Shown here: piece by piece, positions 58,170 through 64,000 of the stretch
How positions within the stretch are numbered: position 1 is the stretch's first letter
Layout of the letters: each line of letters starts with the position of its first letter
Assembly (NCBI RefSeq): GCF_000740895.1
Contig: NC_025263.1
Span: 868,001 to 932,000 of the forward strand
Reading direction: 5' to 3'
Origin: Theileria orientalis strain Shintoku
Taxonomy: Eukaryota > Apicomplexa > Aconoidasida > Piroplasmida > Theileriidae
Length of the DNA: 64,000 nt
Translations under genes and position numbers: made by a program
Notes under the pieces: generated by a model
The model's input: the letters and a program-made list of their open reading frames with translations, nothing else
Told to the model about the DNA's origin: nothing
Databases searched by the model: none

Positions 58170-60965
58170 ATGATGATTCTTAATAGTCTTGGGGGACTGT
58201 ACCGTCTGAGGAGCACGGGAACGATGTTCGGAGTGAACTACTCAGTATACCAGTTTAAAAGGAACTTTACGCACTCTTCGACCCGAATATACAGGCTCAA
58301 GAGATCAATAGATGAAAGCGTGGCGCACGGGAAGCTTAGCGAGCTGAATCTGCGCGAGGCGAACGAATACGACCCCCGAATGGTAATCAGGGCCGTAGAA
58401 TCGTGTTACACGGACGGATTCCCGAAAGACGAGGGGATACTGAGAGAGTACCTCAGGGCGCTGGTTCTAACAAACACACTGTACAGCAGGTCGCTTAGAT
58501 CGCTCATAGAAACGCCAGGGGCAAACACGCGCGACGAAACTTTGAATGTAGGTTCATTTGGTACTTTAATCATTTTTTAGAATAAGATTTTAAATCTGCT
58601 CGATCGCAAAGAGGTATATCTCAAGGTTGATGAGAAGAATCCAATCAACGTGGTTATTAACCCATCGACAGGAACAACAATGTAGGCCTGAGTTCAGTAT
58701 CATGATTGATTTAGATGGAAAATAGTAAAGAGAGCGCTCTCGCTGGGCACCCTTGCGTTGTTTTTTGGGAGCTTTGTGATAATGTTTAACCAGAACCTGC
58801 AACGAGGGATGAAGCACTCGTTCAAGGTCATTACTCCGGACGAATCGGATACCACCTTCGACGACGTAAAGGTAAGATTACACTAGACGTAGTGTGAATA
58901 AACTAGATATTGTGTGATGTAAGTAGATAATATATTACTGGAGTAGATATTTTATGATAAAACTAGATGTTTTATGACTAAATGATATAAGGTGTGATAT
59001 AAGCAGAAAAGACGCTATTACTTTTGCCTTTTACCTTAAATAAATGCGTTTACACATGTTTAGGGGTGTGACGAGGTCAGGGAAGAGTTGGAGGAGGTGA
59101 TTCAGTACTTGAAAAACCCAGCAAAGTTCTCGAGACTGGGAGCGAAATTGCCGAAAGGAATACTGTTGGCGGGAAGGCCAGGGACAGGAAAGACGCTCCT
59201 GGCGAGAGCACTGGCAAGCGAAGCAGGAGTGCCCTTTATACACGCCTCAGGCTCGGAGTTCGAGGAGATGTTCGTCGGAGTGGGAGCCAGAAGAATAAGG
59301 GACCTGTTTAAAACAGCAAAAACAATCGCACCCTGCATAGTGTTCATAGACGAACTGGACGCAGTGGGAAGCAAGAGGACCTCGACGGACCACAACACCA
59401 TGAGGATGACGCTGAATCAGCTACTGGTAGAGCTCGACGGCTTCGCGAAGCAGGAAGGGATCGTGGTGCTCTGCGCAACGAACTTCCCGGAGAGCCTGGA
59501 CCCGGCGCTGGTGAGGCCAGGAAGACTGGACAAGACGGTGTACATACCGCTGCCGGATTTGAAGGGCAGGCTGGAAATACTGAAGCTCTACGCGTCTAAG
59601 CTGATTCTATCGAGCGATATAGACTTGAACGTGGTGGCCAAGAGGACAGTGGGAATGACAGGAGCAGACCTGTTCAACATCCTTAACACGGCGGCGCTCA
59701 AGTGCTCAATGCAGGGGCTCTCCTCTATAACGGCAGCAGCAGTGGAGGAGGCCTTCGACAGAGTGGTGGTGGGACTGAAGGGCAAGTCACTTGTCAACGA
59801 GAGGGAGAGGAGGTCGACGGCATACCACGAAGGAGGACACACGCTCGTGAGTATGCACACGGACGGAGCGACGAAGGTTCACAAGGCAACAATACTGCCC
59901 AGGGGAAACACGCTGGGAGCGACCTGGAAGATTCCAGAGGAAAAGAAGGACACGAGGATGAATGAACTGAAGGCTGAGATAGACGTGCTGATGGGAGGGA
60001 TGGCGGCGGAGGAGGTGATTTACGGAAAGGAAAACGTAACGACGGGTTGCCAAAGTGACCTAAAGAGAGCAACTGAAATAGCGAAGACGCTGGTAAGTAA
60101 AACAAATGATAGCTATGAGTGTAAATACAACCGTGATAGCACAATGAACGCCTGCACCACAACACACCCTGAAACACCACAGTGTGTGTAGCTCTAGAAA
60201 GTTGCGCCAAACTATATTAGATACTTTTATTGCAAAACCTAGAACATTTTCGCAGTTAGTTTGTTTTATATACTGTTATTTAGATAATTACACACGATAT
60301 TATATACAATGATGACATAATAGTGTGTGCACCCACAAAGTGTTGTCTAAATGATGATTGTGGATATTATTATTGATGTTAAAAACATAAATATCTGTGC
60401 AGGTTATGCAGTTCGGAGTGGGACTAAAGGATGTAGTTGGTCCAATGTTCGTTGACCACGACTCCTATCACGAACTGAGTGAAGAACTGCGCAAGAAGAT
60501 AGACTCAACAGTGCAGTCGATACTAGATGTAAGTCTCCCCACTGATACTTGTAACTATTAGTTAGTAGTATCACCAAAATAGCAAATTAGTTTACACGCG
60601 CCAGTGTATTGTTTATATTGTATTACACATATGAGCTACTGACACACCCTGAGATAAATGGCACACACTTAGTCTATTGCACCACAATCACGGCCACAAT
60701 AAACTCACTTAATTCTTAGGAGTCATATGTTAGGGCGGTCACCATTATCAAGAATAACGTGAACCAGCTCCACAGACTCTCGAAGGCATTGGTGGAGTAC
60801 GAGACGCTCAGCTACGACGAGATTATCAAGGCCATCGAGGGGAGGATGGACGACATTGGCACTGTTCGCAGCAAGGCTGACCAGAAGGCCAAGGTTGCGA
60901 ACATAAAGATCAAGGCGACGGGCGATCTCATTCCCGAGACACAGCATTCATTCAAATCACGATAG
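58170..60965 (+). CDS. Mitochondrial AAA metalloprotease, YME1/FtsH type
   Basis: About six exons; exon 1 is 58170-58547. The N-terminus (MMILNSLGGLYRLRSTGTMF) suggests mitochondrial import. One membrane helix (ALSLGTLALFFGSFVIMF) precedes the AAA module: KGILLAGRPGTGKTLLARA (Walker A), CIVFIDELDAVGSKR (Walker B) and ATNFPESLDPALVRPGRLDK (sensor 1 and second region of homology). The protease domain has AYHEGGHTLV (HExxH zinc motif), LPRGNTLGATWKIPEE and the third ligand region MAAEEVIYG, VTTGCQSDLKRAT. It continues through two more exons (VMQFGVGLKDVVGPMF, then SYVRAVTIIKNN). One transmembrane helix suggests the i-AAA (YME1) topology, facing the intermembrane space. Confidence 0.9.
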
Positions 60966-61283
60966 CCTAATATACTGTATATTGATGCTTATATGCGTAT
61001 TCTTATATATATTACCAATGTGTCATACCGATACCAGTGTATGTATGTTACCATTTGTATATATGCTTAGTATATCTATAGATTTAACCACTCTATAGAA
61101 AACATATAGTGATATACACAGATATGCGTATACACCTGGTCGTATACTAATGTATCTAAAGTCGTGTGTAAATGTAGAATGAACAACACACTCGTGTACA
61201 ATAAACACAAACATAACACACTCAAGCACCATAAGACAGCGTCGACGAATACATAGCTGTGTATTATGGAAGCTATGAGGACA
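60966..61283. other. Convergent spacer with TA-rich simple sequence
   Basis: 318 nt between the FtsH and eL6 stop codons. It is rich in TATATA, ATACAC and GTGTA runs and has no gene. Confidence 0.45.
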
Positions 61284-61922
61284 TTAAAACTTGAGCAGGT
61301 GAGGAAACATGTTGTTTCTTAGGGTGAACCTGCTCTTCAGGTACTTCGTCAGCAATTCGGACTTCTTGAGGTGAGGCACGAGCACCCTGTCGACCCTGTC
61401 CTGGAGAGCGGAGAGCTTCGCCTTCAGCTCCTCGGACTTCGCGGCGACCTCGGGCTCGTCGACGAACATGGAGTCCTTCGACTTGTTCTTCTTCTTGCGG
61501 TCCTTGAACTCTGCGAGCTTCGTGGCGCTGCTCTTTCCGAAGTGCTCGTCGCCGAGGTCCGCGACCGCGGCCTCCAGGGCCGGCCTGAGCTTCTCTCCGT
61601 CAACCTCGGGGAACTCAAACACGTTCGTGGAGGTTGCAATGACGTACCTGGCGTTAACTCTCCTCAGCGGGACTCCGTTGAACGAGAACGGGCCCGTGAC
61701 CAGCAGGAGCCCGCTTTTCAGGACCTTGAGGAGCACGACGCGCTTGCCCTTGTAGCCTCCCGTCAGGAGAATGAGCACCACCCCCGGCTTCAGGCTCTCG
61801 CGCACCTTCGGCGCGCTCGCGTACTTGCGGCCGACGACCTTTAGTCTTCCGTGCCTCGTTTCGACCTTCTTCCTTCTGGTCAGCTTGACCTTGGGCTTCA
61901 AAACTTTCGATACCGCAGTCAT
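61284..61922 (-). CDS. 60S ribosomal protein L6 (eL6)
   Basis: A single exon of 212 aa plus stop. The sequence shows the eL6 KOW-like core: SLKPGVVLILLTGGYKGKRV, VVLLKVLKSGLLLVTGPF, SFNGVPLRRVNARYVIATST, then a charged linker (FKDRKKKNKSKD) and the C-terminal RFTLRNNMFPHLLKF. It is strongly GC-rich in third codon positions, as expected of a highly expressed gene in this genome. It is divergent from eEF1B-gamma across a 0.85-kb spacer. Confidence 0.93.
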   Translation of the reverse strand: MTAVSKVLKPKVKLTRRKKVETRHGRLKVVGRKYASAPKVRESLKPGVVLILLTGGYKGKRVVLLKVLKSGLLLVTGPFSFNGVPLRRVNARYVIATSTNVFEFPEVDGEKLRPALEAAVADLGDEHFGKSSATKLAEFKDRKKKNKSKDSMFVDEPEVAAKSEELKAKLSALQDRVDRVLVPHLKKSELLTKYLKSRFTLRNNMFPHLLKF

Positions 61923-62768
61923 GGCAAATAAATAACACCTGTAGGGCGAATTAGAACGTTAAGATGAATATAGGGATAAGTCTAGTGAAATAGAAACTAA
62001 CACTCTTTTACTAAATGATTGATCTGGGAACTAAAGGCTATACTCTAGTTGACCTGAATGGAATCTTATTGCCACTGTGAAAATACAAGATACAATAATA
62101 TGATAATATCGGGCAAGTGACAAATAATACACTTAAAGCAGCTGATAATAAAATTTTATATCAATAAAGAGTATTAAATCAATATAATAAAAATCATATA
62201 TAATTGGATAATCAGCCCCATGGAAAATGAGATAGGATTTAAAAACAAATAGTAGTAATAGTTATAGAAAACTTATTAAAGCAACACAAATTAGCAAGTG
62301 ACTAAAACAATATGCTGGTTCTGAATCGATCATATAGATGAATTGAAGAGTGTGTCGAACCAAAACAACTAATTTATTAGAAAACTGCTTCTACTATGAA
62401 TTAAAATATCATTAAATATCTTTCAATATATTGATATAAATTCGATATAATATAGATTCCATAACCGTATTTATGATATGTGATTTTTATTTTATACATT
62501 TCCTCTATGTGTGCTCTTATTTATACGATTTACAATATTAATGATTTAAAATACAATTATTTTCCTAAAATGATGGCTTCTTGCTTTTGTGTATACTCCC
62601 CGTTGTGTGTTATGTGCCATGTTCAGTTTGTGTGGCTGTACTGAACTTTTTTAAATATTCATAATATACTTAACCTTCCGTAAGATCTTACCACTTAATT
62701 GTAAAGTTACTTATACTATTAGATCATCTGTCCCACTGTTTCTATAAAAACCAGCATCCCTGTTAATA
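61923..62768. promoter_or_regulatory. Divergent promoter region of eL6 and eEF1B-gamma
   Basis: 846 nt, the longest spacer in the window, between two highly expressed translation genes. It is AT-rich with no supported coding frame. It probably contains two promoters, 5' UTRs and perhaps UTR introns. I find no motif that I can name. Confidence 0.5.
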
Positions 62769-63925
62769 ATGGTACGTCTGAGATAAATAATCGTTTTCAG
62801 AAAGTTGTTGGCGTCGATGTCGATGACTATGGAACGAAGTGCGTTCTCGTTACCGCAGCGTGGTCAGACCTGAAGTTCGACTTCGAAGCCTCGAAAGGAG
62901 TCTGCTGTTCCTCGACCTGCGAAAAGGACGCGTTCTCAGAGCTCAAACACGCAGTGACGCTCGTTCAGGATAACGATCTGGGCACGTTCTGCGGACACGT
63001 CTCAGTGTGCAGGCACCTGATGGACCTCGTGTGCAGAGGCACGGACGACAAGGCGGTCTTCGTGAAGGGCGACACGAGCAGCTGGCTCGAGTTCTTCTAC
63101 CTGAGGCTCGAGATGGAGTCGAAGCTGGACACAAAGTCAGTCGTCACGAAGGGCGACAACTCGGACCTCTCGAAGGTCGTCCACGCAATGAACAAGTACC
63201 TGGCGACGGCGACATTCCTCGTCTGCGAGAAGCTGGGCCCGGCAGACCTGGTGTTCGCAGTGACGCTGGAGCACCTGATGCACCACAAGAGGCTCGACGC
63301 AGCGTACCTGGAGGCGGAGCTGCTGCACGTGGCGAGGTTCCTGAGGACGGTCAAGGCGAGCGACAAGTACCAGAAGTTCCTGGAGATGGTGGAGCGGTTC
63401 AGAGGCGCGGACGCGAAGGCGGAGCCGGCGAAGAAGGTGAAGAACCCACTCGACCTGCTGCCGCCGTCGAGCTTTAGCCTCGACCAGTGGAAGAAGACGT
63501 ACAGCAACTGCAAGGGCGACCTCTACACGGGAGTGATGCCGTGGTTCTGGAGCAACTTCGACCCCGAGGGCTACAGCCTCTACCTCATGGTCTACAACAA
63601 GCTCGAGGACGAGTGCAAGTCGGAGGTCTTCACCTCGAACATGCTGAGCGGTTTCCTGCAGAGGTTCGAAAACGACCTCAGGCACTACTCGTTCGCAGTG
63701 CTGAACGTGCTCGGAGCGCACGGCAACTTCGACATCAAGGGCGTCTGGCTCGTCAGGGGCCCCGAGCTTCCGCCGCTCGTCACGGAGCACCCGTCCTACG
63801 AGTTCCACACCTTCACGAAGCTCGACCCGGGCAACGCGGCCCACAGGAAGGTGGTCGACGACTTCTTCTGTGCCTGCGACGACATCGAGGGCGTGCCAAT
63901 TGCTGATTGTAAGGTCTGGAAGTAA
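62769..63925 (+). CDS. Elongation factor 1-gamma (eEF1B gamma)
   Basis: Two exons. Exon 1 is only the ATG (62769-62771). A 29-nt intron (62772-62800) follows, then exon 2 from 62801 to the TAA at 63923-63925; about 375 aa. The GST-like N-terminal part (with KYLATATFLVCEKLGPADLV as the C-subdomain) precedes a Lys-rich linker. The conserved eEF1-gamma domain follows: NPLDLLPPSSFSLDQWKKTY, GVMPWFWSNFDPEGYSLYLM, NMLSGFLQRFE, FAVLNVLGAHGNFDIKGVWL and a C-terminal VADCKVWK-like end (IADCKVWK). It anchors the eEF1B exchange complex that recharges eEF1A with GTP. Confidence 0.92.
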
Positions 63926-64000
63926 ATGGTGCGTGAATCTGTACATGCGTGCTCGTTTCTTCCCCTTCAAGAGACTGTTATGCTTTAAGAGCACATTAAT
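63926..64000. other. 3' flank of eEF1B-gamma
   Basis: 75 nt to the window edge, with no frame of note. Presumably the 3' UTR. Confidence 0.35.

Noticed and set aside
63137..63994. A 285-codon minus-strand frame opposite eEF1B-gamma
   Set aside because: Mirror of a GC-rich coding region; Arg/Val/Glu-rich with no recognisable motif.

Overview
The window looks like nuclear DNA of a piroplasmid apicomplexan, most probably a Theileria species. The evidence is a gene-dense layout (27 complete genes and one partial gene in 64 kb), many very short introns (commonly 29-34 nt, GT...AG), AT-rich spacers around comparatively GC-rich exons, and characteristic apicomplexan proteins: a bifunctional DHFR-TS, a CDPK7-type kinase with a PH domain, a RAP-domain protein, and secreted PH-like proteins. 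The fairly high coding GC fits T. orientalis or T. equi better than T. parva or T. annulata, but I cannot settle the species by eye. I see no mobile element, CRISPR array, rRNA or tRNA.

Layout. 1-8430: tail of a plus-strand gene, a small putatively organellar protein (minus) and a giant UBR1-type N-recognin E3 ligase (minus). 9045-12515: CDPK7-like kinase. 12775-15711: F-box/LRR protein (plus) meeting a RING-LON membrane protein (minus) tail to tail. 16046-17869: eRF3. 18039-35318: a minus-strand run of six genes: mitochondrial ribosomal protein mL54, a RAP protein, an MCM8/9-like helicase, histone acetyltransferase HAT1, a large SANT-domain chromatin protein and a degenerate kinase. 35878-43053: a plus-strand run of five genes: a small membrane protein, DHFR-TS, a basic nucleolar-like protein, a degenerate AMP-binding enzyme and an inner-membrane-peptidase homologue whose 3' coding end overlaps a RecQ helicase. 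42989-50143: RecQ and SMC5 (minus). 50380-53299: a head-to-head pair of secreted PH-like proteins. 53274-58012: a COA5/PET191-like CX9C protein, KRI1 and a mitochondrial RRM protein. 58170-60965: i-AAA/FtsH protease. 61284-63925: eL6 and eEF1B-gamma, divergently transcribed.

Themes. Genome maintenance (MCM8/9-like, RecQ, SMC5), chromatin (HAT1, SANT), protein turnover (UBR1, RING-LON, F-box, FtsH), translation and ribosome biogenesis (eRF3, eL6, eEF1B-gamma, KRI1) and mitochondrial biogenesis (mL54, RAP, RRM, COA5-like, IMP-like, FtsH) recur. These are mostly independent housekeeping genes, not an operon. The most notable points are the divergent pair of secreted PH-like proteins, an exon junction that either overlaps or splices into the CX9C gene, three enzyme-family members that have lost catalytic residues (kinase, AMP-binding enzyme, peptidase), and extreme gene packing, including antisense coding overlap. 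Exon joins were read by eye from GT/AG sites and frame, so individual boundaries may be off.
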